A DNA stretch of 64,000 nt from Trichaptum fuscoviolaceum. Lineage: Eukaryota > Basidiomycota > Agaricomycetes > Hymenochaetales > Trichaptaceae. Made by a program: the position numbers and the translations under genes. The stretch covers positions 2,287,317-2,351,316 of the forward strand of contig CAJSYZ010000012.1 of assembly GCA_910574455.1 (NCBI GenBank), in the 5' to 3' direction. Of this stretch, positions 32,301-45,300 are shown in pieces. Numbering within the stretch: the stretch's first letter is position 1; every line of letters starts with the position of its first letter. The notes under the pieces are model-generated. The model saw only the letters and a program-made list of their open reading frames with translations. It ran no database searches and was not told where the DNA came from.

Positions 32301-32974
32301 ATGATCAAAGTTCTCAAGAGGGTGATCTGATTCATAGCAAGTTAAGTCAATGATCGTGGGAAACGTGGATTAAGGTTGTAAAACTTTGAAAACAAAGACA
32401 TGCCTCCTACCTTCGATTCTGACGACGTTACAACGGACCTGTCGATTCTTGGCTTACCCATTCGATATCTCTTATTACCTTATGCTGATCTTCGACAGTT
32501 GGTCGCAACCCTTGTGAACCCATTTGTAGTACACCTCGGAGATTGAAGAAACGTGTCGACCATCCATCAATCGAAGGGTAACCCCTCACGAACATGCCGC
32601 TTCTCGAGCTTAACTTTGTGAACAAAAACAGTAATTCACATCCGCCGAAGTCCCTACACAAGGTCTGCTGATGGATTTCGATGTTCATCTGCACCCTGTT
32701 CTTCTCAGAGATGAAAATGCCAGCCTTTAGCAACCGCTGCCAGTAGGAACTCAATCGTCCGAAGCTCCCTGCCTATGCCAATATCGATATGAGCCCTATT
32801 TTTGCAAGGCCATGTGACGAGAAGTACTTAAACACCCTATCATGCATCGAGGAGGCACCGTAGCGGCAATCTTCTCGGAACCCCCATCGTACGCACTATT
32901 ATCTTAACCCATACTTTCCTCGCCTCACTGAACAGATCAGCTAACGTGAATGAACCTTAAGCTTAAGCTCAGCG
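32301..32974. other. Unique intergenic DNA beyond right arm
   Basis: An open frame on the minus strand (32428-32754, 108 codons) has no start context or family I recognise. Otherwise nothing seen. Confidence 0.4.
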
Positions 32975-34692
32975 ATGCGACCCGCAGACATTGTTCTTCA
33001 AAATGATAGCAAGCAGGAGGTCAGGCTTACTCATACGAGTCTCGCGAATGCTGGAAAAACAAGTGCGTATCGTGGGACACCGAGCTGCTGGAAGACACCG
33101 CCGCCGAATTCCGGATTGTGTATCACTCCCGGAAAGTCTTCGAAAGCTGGGACGATGGACAGCGTGATGCTCTGCGATAACTCGTCGTGGATATTCGTAC
33201 AATACCAAGGATCAAAAACAATACTGCAGGTGTTCGTAGCCATGAAGGCATCAGGATTTTTTTCATCCAGGGGCTCCGGAATATGGGCTGACATAGGACC
33301 GTACGATCCCCAATCGACAGAGAGTAACCCGATGCCACACGGAAAGCGGATGGAGTTAATCGCTTACACGCTGTCCGAGAAACCTAACTGCTTGGTTACG
33401 GTGCATATCCCACCTATAGAATCTTGGGCCTATCTAATTCCTTCGCCTGCTACTTTACCCAAGAAAGGCATGGAAAATTCTCAATTGTTCCTCAGTGAAT
33501 TGTTGGAATTGATCAATACCATCCGCATACCTGCTCCTTCTTATGTCACACAGGACACATCTGGTTGGTTTGAACCGGAATCAGCCACCACTAAGCTTAC
33601 CGTGACACCATCTTTTGCGAGTAAATTGTCTGCGTTATTGGATATCGCACAAAGTGGCTTGGATGCATTCTTTCATCATTGCTTCAGACAGATGCATGCG
33701 GACGTAGAGAACAAAAGGACCGGGAAGGAGAGTACGGGAAACAAACTTCGGCTGCAGATTGACGAGAAGGAAGCTGGATTTCTTCATCGTGGCGGAATAT
33801 GCAACAGGCTGAGGTCCATCGCTTCGAATGTTCAGGACCAGCTCGAATCCACGAACACTGCAGATTTTCACCGCAACTTATTGCAGGACACAAAGCAATG
33901 TCTGACGTTCCTTAGGAGCATTACGGAAGAAAATTCCGCTTTTCGGAGAGCCTTCATCTCGTGCTTGGATGAGCTGACAGACGCATCAACAACAGCGCTA
34001 CAGAAAGTCAGTCTGGAGCTTATTTCCAAGGGACTTCATATGACTCTTGACGCATTTCTGAATGGATATGCTTTGCGATCCTTTATTCGGAGGGCACGTA
34101 ATGCGGACGAAATGGAGGACGAACTGAAACTCAACGAATTTGACGCTGATAGTGTGTATGACTGTTTAGGCAGAACGGTACGAAATCAACCTTGTTCTCA
34201 GCTTATCCTTACTCTGAAAGTACATTCCAATCACAGATGAGGCTGGTCAAGGACAGGGTCTCAGCATTGAGGGACTCTACGACTTTCCATAGACTTGGCC
34301 TCATCGTGTATGGTTCTGCATGGAAGGACAACTTAGAAACACTCTATGTGTCAGACAGTGGGTGTCAAACTGCCACATGGGGCTCGAATATCGTTAAAGA
34401 TGCAGATTCGTATATGGGAGATCGTAAATTTAAGCCGGTAGGGGGATACATGGATGGCCAACCTCGACAATGGTACTCCGCTTGCCCTTACGACGACAAA
34501 GGTGCACGTAGCGAGCTTGCATTCAATATATTTACCGACTACTCAAAATTCATCTCGGAGAAAGTCTCGTCCGACATTTGGGAAACGATGAGAATGGAAA
34601 GAATTGAGGATGCAATGATGACTTTAGTCGCAGACCTTCGCGTTCCACTTTCACCCCTGCCAATTACGGAGGTAGGAATTGTAGCTTTGTGA
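32975..34692 (+). CDS. Unrecognised protein with N-terminal beta-rich domain
   Basis: 552 residues from two exons (32975-34177 and 34237-34692, GTACGA...CACAG, phase 0). The first ~150 residues read like a beta-sandwich: DIVLQNDSKQEVRLTHTSLA, then SSWIFVQY, WADIGPYDPQSTESNP and LVTVHIPPIESWAYL. This block is shared with the downstream paralog. Then comes a linker and a mainly helical, charged middle (about 200-390) including NKLRLQIDEKEAGFLHRGG and LRSIASNVQDQLES, and a C-terminal exon rich in Gly/Asp/Trp. There is no signal peptide. I do not recognise the family. The ATG at 32975 is supported by its alignment with the start of the downstream copy. Confidence 0.65.
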
Positions 34693-35488
34693 CCAGGTCG
34701 AATTCTATTTTTGCCATGCAAATAGGCCTGGGTCAAGACTTTCAGTTGATACATCCTCTCCTTTGAGGAGGTTTGCTTAAATAGTCTCATGTGCAGCTGC
34801 AAATTTGTTGATTCCCAGAATTTGAATAGACTAACATCTCATCATACGCAACTACTCGGGGCAAGAATGCATAGTCCACATTTAAAGTTCTTGGGCAGTC
34901 GAAGCATGGCATCGAAGCAAACGCACTTTTCGCCATTTCACCAGTACGATGTCTCCTCTGTATTTATATAACCTCGAGGTGCTTGTAACTTAATTGGGCT
35001 CTGTTTAGCAAACGACCATGAGATAGGTACCGTGACGGTGTTTCTACTGCTGCAGTAGTACGTAGGCACTGGTCTGGACTCTGGCCTGACTTTTCAAGTT
35101 GCGTGCCTTGCCCTGTTCCTTGAGTTACGATCTACGAATGGACTTGCGGAGGACATTATGCTTGAGTGACCCGTGATCCGTTCAAGGGACAACAGAGGAT
35201 ATCATTCATTGCTTCGAAGTTAAATGTAGACCTTCTTGGCTGTTCTTAACCAATGATTTTATCTGATTAAATTGATTCCAAACTAGGTGGATCCAAAACT
35301 GCACCGGCGCGGTCCTGACGAGCAACCGGCGAGAATTATAGTCTCGACCTTTGAGGAGTGGGCCTAGCACGTATCGGGGAGGTATATTAGGATTGGGATT
35401 TGTCGCATGTAGAATATCCTCAGAAATACGTGCCCCCGACCTCTTTGGCCTTTCCGAACGCTTCCCGTGCACCAGCACACCAAACGTC
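34693..35488. other. Intergenic DNA with composite motif
   Basis: No gene seen. 35035-35105 holds CTGCAGTAGTAC, a CACTGG box and TTCAAGTTG close together, resembling motif groups at 12.1, 16.7, 49.7 and 61.9 kb. Confidence 0.4.
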
Positions 35489-36905
35489 ATGTGACCTGCC
35501 GAAACAATCATTCAAGATGACAGCGATCAGAGCGTCGTGCTTGTTCATACAAGTCTCGCCAACGAGGGAGAAACGAATGCGTACCAAGCTACTGGAAGAC
35601 CACGCCTCCAAATGCCGGGACGCGAATTAAGTCGGGTAAATCTCTGAGTGTTGGGATTATGGACAGCGTGACATACCTCGACAGTCCCTTGTGGATATTC
35701 GTGCAGTACGAAGGGACAGACAACACGATATTGCAGCTGTTCGTCGACATGACGGGGCCGGACCTATATCCGGAGAAGGGCATTTGGGTCGACATAGGAC
35801 CGTACGATCTCAATTCGACAGAAAGCAACCCGGTGCCGAAGGGATTGCGCATGGATCTCATCGTCTATGATCTGGACAAGGATCCAAATTCAATGGTTAC
35901 GGTGCACATTCCTCCTGCAGAATCGTGGACTTACCTAGTTCCTCCTCCTGCTCCTCCACCAGACAAGACTGGAGAAACTATTGTGTACGTTCTCAACGCT
36001 GCTGTCTCGACTCTCATTACTGTTTGCTTTGTTATTCCGCCTGCTGCAGAGATAGGAGCCGCGCTTCAGCTCATGTTGACAGGAGGCAGGGCAGCGGTAG
36101 CGCTGACAGCCGCGCAAGGTATTCTCGGGGTGTTCACTGCGCCGGATCATCCTTCAATTCCGCCTGCTTTCGGGCCAAAGCGAGCCTACGCAGCAAACAA
36201 ACTTGCTCTAAAGGAGTGGACCGAGAACAAGCTCCGGCTCCAGATGGACGACAAGCAAGCCGGCTTCCGTCGTGGGAGTGATCAAGGAGGCATCGAAGCG
36301 AGGCTGAGATCGGTGGCCTCCAGAGTTCGCAAGCAGCTGGAAACTTCGAACATCATTAACTTCAAAGGTGATCTGCTGGAAGATACGACACAGTGCTTGG
36401 ACTTCTTCAAAAGTATCACCAAAGAGGATATGCCTAAGACAACCCGGAAAAGCTAGGATTGAATCCAGTGCAGTACGGTTTATCGTATATCAATGCTCGA
36501 GGTTCTGAAAGCGAGATTTATTGGCACGGAACAACGCCTTTAGGCCCGAACGTCGGAGCAGGAGGAAAGAAAGAAGTCCCGACGGGCGCGACAGAAACCG
36601 TGCCGAAGGATCCTAACAACTTGAAGGCTGAGCAACATGCCGCAAAGGCGAAGCCAATCGACGACCTCTTCAAGCACCTGGAGCCTATCGAACCGAAGTC
36701 GGTAACGAAGCCTCTGCCGAAGTCGATACCGACGTATGTTAGTGCATTCCGTCAGGTCTTCCGCGGATTCCGGACGACTACGGAGCAACTGAAAACAAAG
36801 CAGCCTGCTGTCGCTGAAGCTGTAGGGAAAAAGATGGGAAACTTGGAAGGCGAGGAGTTTGTCGATGCCTGGGACCCAAAGTTAGTTGTAACCGGAAAGG
36901 TGTAG
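35489..36905 (+). pseudogene. Tandem paralog of 32975 gene, disrupted
   Basis: It starts in alignment with the upstream gene, but codon 2 is TGA (35492-35494) where the paralog has CGA. The shared N domain continues in the same frame (SLANEGETNAY), then a 10-nt deletion near 35583 shifts frame. The rest of the domain is open from 35659 (MDSVTYLDSPLWIFVQY; WVDIGPYDLNSTESNP). A hydrophobic stretch (VLNAAVSTLITVCFVIPP) follows, absent from the paralog, then the shared NKLRLQMDDKQAGF region. A further frame break at about 36434-36453 separates it from an open C-terminal part to 36905, not similar to the paralog's end. A shorter product starting at 35659 is conceivable. Confidence 0.7.
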
Positions 36906-37653
36906 ACGAAATCCGAGATAGTTTTCTTAGATACCTTCTTAGATACCAAGTACTAGATTTACCTAGGTGAAAATTGAAAACAAAATTGAGCTTTAGAGAC
37001 TCACCGTCGTCGAATTCACTCTGTTCCACAATAATTGAGATTCGATAGGTAGGATTTTTCATAAAGGGAATGATCAGTGATTCCGTGCTCACCGTAATTG
37101 CATAGGAGATTTCGCAACGGTGCTCGCTGACTCCTTTTCAAGTTGTCGTGGAGGGGTTGAAGAGAAAAACAGTGTGGAGACGCGCGTAAGCCCATGCCAG
37201 TGACCGAAAATTATGTCGGAGCTCGAATAAAAAATCATATATCATGCTCATGGATTTGATCATTCTCAGTCCAAAAACTAGATGGATGTTTCAATAAGTA
37301 CATTCGTGAATCCATCAAACTCATCGATAGAAGGAGCTTCCATACGATGTCTTATGTTTTTCTTCTCCGCTAATTAGAGTATTCGCCGAAAGTAGCATGT
37401 ATCTTTGCGACCAAGGACGGATCAAGTCATACACTTCCTTCATCCATTTACCATGTAATATACCTTCTTGTAAGTCTAGTAAACGGCTCCGAGACGGAGC
37501 GCACTACGTAATCGAGGCAGTGAAGGCCTTAAACCACTTACAATGTTGGATATCGCATCATACATGTAGTTTCTGATATTTTGAAGCGCCGGCCGTTTAT
37601 AAAAGACGAGAGTATTCTAAAAATCGGAGCACCTGTCCCGACAACCTGAGGAA
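36906..37653. other. Intergenic DNA
   Basis: Promoter side of the alcohol dehydrogenase. A TTCAAGTTG motif lies at 37137-37145. No gene seen. Confidence 0.4.
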
Positions 37654-39074
37654 ATGTCGAGCGCCTCAATTCCACTAACGCAACGCGCGTGCGTTCTCCG
37701 CCGAGTAGGCTCTAACGTCGAGCTCGTCGCCAATCATCCAGTCGTTCCTTCATCACAGCTACTACCCGGGCAATGTCTCGTCAAACTTTCACACTCAGGT
37801 GTTTGCCATACGGACCTGTACGAACAGTAACTCTCATGAACTACTTTATCTAACGAGCCACACAGAATAATCAAGCAGGGAAAGGCACCAATAGATCCTA
37901 AGCCTGACCTGATCGGCGGGCATGAAGGAATTGGCACTGTCGTCGCCATAGGCCAACATACGCGGCATAGTCCGGTCAAGATTGGTGACCGTGTTGGGAT
38001 TAAATTCGCTGCTACAACGTGCCTCAGTTGCGAGATGTGCTTGAAGGGCTATGAAGGCCGTAAGCCATACTTTCTCGCAACTCGTGCCAAAGAAGTAGTC
38101 TGACATCCCAGAAGACTGTCAGAGCACGACAATGTCTGGAGCCACCGTTGATGGTACGTTCTGTGAATACGCGGTAGCGTTCACGGACTACGTGACCCCC
38201 ATTCCCGATAGTCTGGACAGCGCAGAGGCGGCTGCTATCATGTGCGCCGTATGTGCACTTGTCCTATCCGTTGGGGTGACCCAAAGCTAATAGTGGCTAC
38301 TCGGATAGGGTATCACCGTTTACAACGCGCTTCTGCAGAGTGGTACTCACATTGGTGATTGGATTGTGATCCCCGGTGCGGGTGGAGGACTTGGACATCT
38401 CGGTGCGAAAGATCCGATATCCACTCTGTGTTCAGCCGTTCAATCAACTCCATATAGCGATTCAGTATGCCGTAAGTATGGGCCTGCGCGTTATTGCAGT
38501 TGACTCGGGAGAAGATAAGAAAGACCTGTGCCTTGGACTTGGGGCCGAAAGATGGGTTGACTTTCGGGAGACAGTTGACCTGGCCGCTGACATTAACTCG
38601 GTTACGGAAGGGGGTGCCCATGCAGCGCTTGTGACAGCCGGAGGTTCCGCAGCGTACGATATCGCGGCAACCTACCTACGACCAAAGGGATATCTCATGG
38701 TCGTCGGTTTACCTCCGAACGCGATGTTGTCTATCCCAATTATCCTGGTCGCTGCAAAGGGACTTACCATCCGTGGTGTGTCCTTCGGGTAAGTGATAAT
38801 GGTATTGGATTGCACACAAACTTAAGGTTCACCTTAAAATGTATGCGAATTCAGGAATCGACAGGAGGCAGTCGAGGCTGTGAAGCTTGCAGCAACTGGG
38901 AAAGTACGATGTCGGTTTACCCTTCGGGGACTCTCCGAGCTGAATCAGTACGTATTCCTTCCATTTATCGAGTCTTGGATAGCGTCCAAATAATATGTTG
39001 CGCGCGACAGGGTATACGATGAAATGGAAAAAGGAGAAATTGTAGGTCGAGTTGTGCTAGATATCGATAGTTGA
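37654..39074 (+). CDS. Zinc-dependent alcohol dehydrogenase
   Basis: 361 residues from seven exons: 37654-37826, 37866-38059, 38112-38248, 38309-38402, 38458-38788, 38855-38947, 39011-39074; all phases agree. A medium-chain dehydrogenase: catalytic zinc ligands in SGVCHTDLYE and GGHEGIG; structural zinc cysteines in CLSCEMC and the fourth in GQDC; a Rossmann region PGAGGGLGHLAIQYA, then VIAVDSGEDKK, where Asp at the end of the second strand suggests NAD(H). It ends QVYDEMEKGEIVGRVVLDI, the usual ADH C terminus. Length fits the ADH1 family. Cytosolic interconversion of primary alcohols and aldehydes; substrate not predictable. Confidence 0.93.
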
Positions 39075-40298
39075 TTTTAGTATGGTTGCTACAACTTGAA
39101 GCTTGATTTAGACACACACATCTTGAATAAAGAAAGCGCATTAGTACTCACTTATCCAATGCACAAAAACAATCCTTATCACAGACACTGTCAAGTTCGT
39201 TCGAGTGAGAGTTTAACAACTTGGAATCAAACTTGAAGTTCGCGGGCATTTCAAGTTCCGCTCATGCTAGTGACTAATTGACTTAATTATGTCTTAATGT
39301 AGTAATACTTACGTAATCAGGCTATTACAGATAAATCAATAGTAATCTGCATCGTGAGAAACTCTCCTATTGTCTTCTTGTCTCCATTTTCTTCGGCTGT
39401 TGTTGACACTTTCATCGAATACAATAACCACCACAATCTCATGGCTGCTCTTTAATTACATGCTTGAAGCGCCATCCGTGCTCAGTGCACTTATTTCTTC
39501 CTTTTTTGCCCATACAGGTGATGTCAGTGGGAGCATTATGAACATCATCACCCATTCAGCGAGGACAAGTTGGAGAAAATAGAATGAAATGAACAACCAC
39601 AAAGACACTGCCTGGATGATCGTCCAAGAGATTTGCAGGGTTGCACGCGGGCTAGTCATCGCACGTTCTACGGAAGAATCTGAGTCCTTTTTGACTAGAA
39701 CAATCATCTGCGCCCGTCGGTCAAAGTCGCCGAGCAATGATCAGCAAGGCACATTGACACCCTCGAGTCCTGGATGCCTCTTTTTGTTACTTGCTGCTTG
39801 CCATGGCCGAATGTCACTGCCACGAGTCCTTATTGTCCATCTTTCCAATGACACTATCTGCCAACACAGACCCGCAATGATCGATATCACCGGACGTCGA
39901 AACCCGATCCAAACAATAACGAGAGCGCGTTCGATTTGCCTCCTTCTCCCGGTCTTGCATTCCTGATCTTGTGTTCAGGAAGCCGGGACCACGCAGGTGT
40001 GACTTCATCCTGTCAATGTCTATGCGTTGCTTATTATCTCTTTCCTCTCTGCCCTTAGCGTTCTGCATATCTCCGAGCCGCTGCGTATATTACAGCTGCA
40101 ATGAGGCTGGACGGCGGAGGAATGGACTGGAATGCAAGGAAAACCTTGTGTCGAGGAAGGTGTTTATAAGAAACTCTTGACGAGCTCGAGATCTCCCCAA
40201 GGACGTGCTGTCTCACCGCCTTGAACAACTTCCCTCGCCCTCAGTCTGTCACTCTCCTCGTCCTTCTCAAAACTCTTCCATCCCAAACAGAGACACCA
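39075..40298. other. Intergenic DNA upstream of pheromone gene
   Basis: A CAACTTGAA cluster lies at 39092-39250. A TATAAG at 40165-40170 is about 130 bp before the pheromone ATG and is its likely promoter. Open frames at 39.4-40.2 kb have no recognisable features. Confidence 0.4.
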
Positions 40299-40523
40299 AT
40301 GGACTCCTTCTCGACGTTCATCATTTCCTCCTCCTCCACCTCTACCTCCGAGAACCGGTCTTCCTCGAGCTCAGTCCCCATCACATACGAGACCGGCGGC
40401 TCCAGCAACACCTACTGCGTCATCTCCCGTCTCCCACCTACCCACGACAGGGAGAACGACGAAGGTGTTCCAGTCACCTACGAGACGGGCGGGTCGAGTA
40501 ACACGTACTGCGTTATCGCCTAA
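40299..40523 (+). CDS. Mating-pheromone precursor with two peptide units
   Basis: A 74-residue, intronless precursor. The start MDSFSTFIISSSSTSTS is like agaric pheromone precursors (often MD-S/T-F-T/S-T). The C terminus is CVIA, a CaaX box for farnesylation, AAX cleavage and carboxymethylation. The peptide before it, VPVTYETGGSSNTYC, occurs a second time inside the precursor as VPITYETGGSSNTYC followed by VIS-R. Each unit has an acidic/Asn processing-like site upstream (SENR; HDRENDE). The two units differ by at least six silent codon changes but almost no residue changes, so both seem constrained. The processed lipopeptide would be recognised by a STE3-type receptor; none lies in the window. 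A non-mating-type pheromone-like gene is also possible. Confidence 0.82.
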   Translation: MDSFSTFIISSSSTSTSENRSSSSSVPITYETGGSSNTYCVISRLPPTHDRENDEGVPVTYETGGSSNTYCVIA

Positions 40524-41379
40524 ACTCAAAGTTATTCAGAGCTGCTGGGAGGAGGATTGACTATACGTGTAATGACGCACCATCATTGATGACATGTGAG
40601 TTTCCGCGTCTTTGCTACATTTCTCGGCTGCACATCGACTAAACGACATGCGTTCGGCAGATTTATGGTCCTAACTTATAATACGCGGTGGACGCCCTTC
40701 GTCCTTCATATCCACCGTTTTTATTCTTCCAACACCATCTCATGGTTACTCATTACGACACATACATCATTCACCATATCGTTTCGAGTGAAAGAATTCC
40801 TCATTTTCGTCTATTCCGACTTGTTGTACTTGAATACGGTTCATGTAAGAGGAGGCGATGAGAGAAGTGATATACCTCATCTGTCTACCGTAATATGATT
40901 AAAATGCGGCATTCTGTCGTCCGTTGTTAACAATCTAGAAAGAAAGGCTTCCTTGAAGGAAGTCGTAGCGAAATTTTGGGCTGACAGGTTCTTATAGGAG
41001 AGACGCCCGCTGAAAAGGAACTTGCTCTAGAGCTGCAAAGTATTCGCGGTCTTCATCGTGAGTTGACGCTTGCTTGAGGCTCGAAGTCGTCCTTGTTATT
41101 ATGGGCGATGACGCGACGCAACTTGACGCATGCTCCCGCTTGACACTAGTCGTGGCATTTATTTCTCAATTCCTTCCAGCTTAAGGTTCATACGTAGACG
41201 AAGGTCTCAGCTATACAGTAAATGTAATGTATCAACAGGTTGTATATGTGATGTCGCTAGGTATATTGGTACAATAATTCGCATATTACACTAAGGTACT
41301 TTATCAATCTGCCAATAGAAACTTTCTTCTTCCTTCCTGATCATATTCATTCATCACATCCAAGCATACCTCAAGCACT
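40524..41379. other. Intergenic DNA
   Basis: 3' regions of two genes. Nothing recognised. Confidence 0.4.
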
Positions 41380-44131
41380 TTACACAATCGAAAACGCATT
41401 CGACCGCCACTCGCTACCCTCTTTCGCTGTCTCCGCACGCTCTTGCTGGCGATTCACCCATCCATCCGGATGGCCCTGGTTGGGTAGTAATACGGAGTCG
41501 CGCTTCGCGACGATCTTGAACTGTGAGTTCGTGTTGCTGCTCTTCATCGAAGCGGCCTCATCCTTCTTGCGCTGGAACATGTCCTGGAGAGCCTTCGTTC
41601 GAGTCGTCTCGTCACTGGCCTTCGCCTCATTCATACGATCGCGTACGCCAACTAGCTGTCCATCGACATACTCGAGGCCTGTCGTGATTGCGTCGCGGAA
41701 AGCCTTCTGAATCTGCTTCTTGACGAGACCGGTTGCGAGCGGGCGAAGCGTGTTGTATAAAGTATCATGCTTGCTGTCGCGAATGCTGAACTTGAGCGTA
41801 TCGACCTTCACATTAACGTCTTTGACCTTGAAGACGGACGACTTGTCCTTCTCCGCAGATGTAAGGTGGACAGTGACCTATGATGTCGTCAGCAACATTC
41901 AAAGGACTGGAGGGAACCAATGAGCTCACCGCTAAACCATTCCCACCAAGAATAACGTCGGCAAGACCTGAATCCTTGATCTTAGGGAATCCGGACTTTT
42001 TGTTGAAGTAGAACGCAACATCGCGCATGTCCGCCTGCACTTGACCGAAGTGAAGCGTAAACTCGTGGTGGTGTTCGTCCGAAATGTTGTTGTACGGCGA
42101 GAACTTGACGAAGTTATGCGCCTCCATTGTGACCAGGTTCGGGAACAGGTTACGTCCGGAAAGGGTGAGATTCTCGATGACGAGATCGAGCTGATCGTCT
42201 GTATACTCGACGCGAGGAATGGGGATGTACCCGACGCGGTCGATGGCGGAAGGAAGTATGACTTTCCTAATATCGTTCCAAAGCTCGGGTTTGAACTGCA
42301 TATTACCCTCGGAGTCGAACAATAAATCCCTAGTGAGACGGGCCCAATCTTGACCGAAGCGAGCGTTGAGTGGATCATTGCCCATAGCAGTAAAGAAATC
42401 GCCAATAGCATTGAAAACGCCGTCGAAGTGGTCCTTATACTTGCCGTCATAGAATTGACGGCCCGAATCGCGCAAGCGGTTACCTTCACGCCCGCATTCG
42501 TCATTGAGAACATATCCCGGCTCAAGTAGAGATTTGCGAGCCCAGGCGTCTACTTGTCTGAACCAGCCACGAAGCTCCGGGTCATTGTTGGCATCGTCGT
42601 ATAGAGCGTTGACGCGATCGGTAATACCGTTGAAGCTCTTCCCGTTTGCAAAACGTTCGAGGAGAGTGCGTATCTCCGAAAGAGCCTGCTGAAGTGAAGG
42701 GTCGCTGCGAACAGCGTCATGCGATTGTGCGCCTTGCGAAGTAGCTGTCTTGGCGTGCCCAGTATATTCCTCTAGGAATCCGAGGAGCCATTTAACTGAT
42801 TCCTGGTAATCATCGTGACGTTGACACTCTACAATAACCTAAGAGAAATAGATATTAGTCAATTGCACAAATTCAAAGTAAACTTGTTTACTCACCTTCT
42901 TCGCGCGGTAAATAAACTGATCACGACGCTCCTCCGGGAAGTACTCTTCGCTGAGGAAGTTCTTTCCACGTTCGAAGTGGTCATTCGCCTTGTCCTTGTG
43001 CTCCTGAGGCACGCGGTTCAGAAGATTGTCCTATCATGGAATTGTGAGTACAGAAAAGCAAATTAAGACTTATTGACGAACCTTCATTCCATTGAAGCGT
43101 TCACGAAGATTCCCCTTCGCAACCTCTTTCTTCTCATCAGGATCGTCAGTCTGGTCAGCCTCTCGTTGTACACGATTAGCCTCGTTCTGAGCGCGATCAA
43201 TGCCTTGTTGAGCCATATCCGCGCCCTGATTAGCAGCGTGCTCCTTCGCTTCACCATAGGTGCGCACAGAACGCCCATCGGGACCTGGGCCATGGATCTC
43301 CGCACCAGTACCGAACTCATTGGCCGGATGCTGTTTCACAGCCCATCCGTCATCGCGGCCAGGCATAGGATTTGGAATGTTTGCCTCCAATACTGGAGTC
43401 TCGCCTGATTGACCGTGTGTAGTGCGTCCGCCCTCAGTCACGAACTGGTCCTTTGGAGCAGGTTCGTCCACTCGGTCCATGCGCTCCTGCGGCGGTCGGG
43501 CGGCCTCGGCAGCCTTCGCAGCGCCATGCGCGAACAAGTCACGGCCAATGTAAGCGAAATCGGCGAGGAGTTTGCGTGCCTCAGAGTTGGTAAGAACAAG
43601 CGTAAGCAGGGTGCGAAGGTGCTGGATAGCCTGGTTGCCGTCTTGCTGAACCTTCGTTTTGTCAACAGGCGCCAAGTTAGATGGGTCTTGCTTCGCGCGA
43701 TCCACGTCAACGCGGCGGGTGTGCCAAATGAAATTCTGGAAAAGCTCGTCGGCGTTCTTCTCGGCTACCATTTGGCGTGCGGTCTCGATGATATCGCGGG
43801 TATCTTGGATCAAGCGTTGACCCTCTGGCGATAGTTTGTCGATATCAACGAAAGAGTTGTCGCGGACGTATTTCAATGTCTCGTCAATTTGTTGGTTGTC
43901 GGGCATGCGTCCATTACGGAAAGCTTCAATAACGCCATAGAAGCGAAGCTGTAGGTGTTGATATTATGCCACCGAAAACGAACACAAGTCAGAGCCGGCA
44001 CCCAAGACTAAAATCACTCTACAAACCTTTCTGTCAACATCAGCATCTTTCTGCTGCTTGTTTACGGGGTCGGTGACGGCGCCGGCCCTGGGGTGTTCTC
44101 TGATGTCTCTGGGTGCAGTGGGAAGGGACAT
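41380..44131 (-). CDS. HAM1-like / DUF5923 family protein
   Basis: About 840 residues in five exons. It starts MSLPTAPRDIREHPRAGAV (44131), exon 1 ends at 44027, exon 2 runs 43948 to about 43082, and the last exon ends NAFSIV at the TAA of 41380. Recognisable parts: LRFYGVIEAFRNGRMPDN and DTRDIIETARQMVAEKNADE of the conserved fungal N region; a Gln/Asp-rich linker near 43.2 kb; and, in the C half, RDSGRQFYDGKYKDHF and VLPSAIDRVGYIPIPRVEY, a lipid-transfer-like fold region of this family. Found across filamentous fungi; members are cytosolic or membrane-associated, with unclear function (not the ITPase also named HAM1). Splice phases agree. Confidence 0.85.
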
Positions 44132-45300
44132 GGTGGTTATAGTCTGAAATGTGAGGGGCATTCGAAAGTTAGCCAGCTTGCAATATATTGGGTTTTGCTT
44201 TGGACCGACGTCATCTTCGCGTCATGTCGTCTCCTTGAACCGATTGTACCAAGGGGTTTGGTGGACATCTGCAGGACACTCTGACGTCACCCCTGCGATC
44301 GACGTTCCCTCAACTAAATTAAGAATTGCGGTGTCGCCGTCGAACTTGTTACGGAACACCACCCAGCTCCCTGCACGTCTCCAAATGGCTCGCATCCTTT
44401 TTTCCGCATTTTTCTGCATCTAAAACTCGACATTAGATGTCAGTAATTGCAAGTTCAAACAGGTCAAGCTTACGGACGGGATTACAGTTTCATAGCATGT
44501 CTTACGCACATAACGACGTCACAGCAGAAGTGCGCCTGCAATGTGCGACATGACGTTCATACCAGCAATAAAACAGGAAAGTTAGGAGCCGACATTGGTT
44601 CAGCCTCGTTATCTTGGTCGCGCAGCAGAAGTCACCCATTGTTGTACGTATGAATTGAAAGCATATGATTGTGCCTTTGGTGCCTTTGAGAATACAGAGC
44701 TGCAAGAGGGAAAAGAAGGAGTGGAGTCTCAGATGGAGAGCTACGGTTTCCTGAGTTGGAGCGGTGGCGCTGTCACTTGAACCTTCAAGTTCTATCGCGT
44801 CAACAACCCCAAATAACGCGTCGGCTAAATTGGATGACACGACGCGGTTCCTTCAATATGGCCCTGAATTTTAGTCTACTTGCGCAACACAAAAGCATCG
44901 AATGGGTTGATACTCAACTCTCTAATTTTCCAAACAGACAGAGCTGTAGCCTGTGCAAAGGCTGCCCCTTCTTTCTCATAATCTCGGTAGAGACTAACAG
45001 GATAAGTATAGGGAGCCTCTATCACAAATTATGATGTATCTGGTTATGTTGATACAATGGAATGCCAGCTTGCGCGGACAGGAAACTTGAAAGGATATAA
45101 CGAGAGAAATCACGCAATCACGCAGATTTGATGAAGGTGATTATGAGCTTGAGATCGAAAGAGCACACCGCGGATGAGACCACGTTATGGGGGCATCTCT
45201 ATATTCACCAAGCCGAACCATAAGAAATTATTGTACATTTGCTTTGATTTCCGCAAACTATGACAAGCTTCACAGTGTTCATGCTCGAAAAGTCGCGAGT
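44132..45300. other. Intergenic DNA
   Basis: Promoter of the HAM1-like gene and 3' flank of PGK. Nothing else recognised. Confidence 0.4.
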
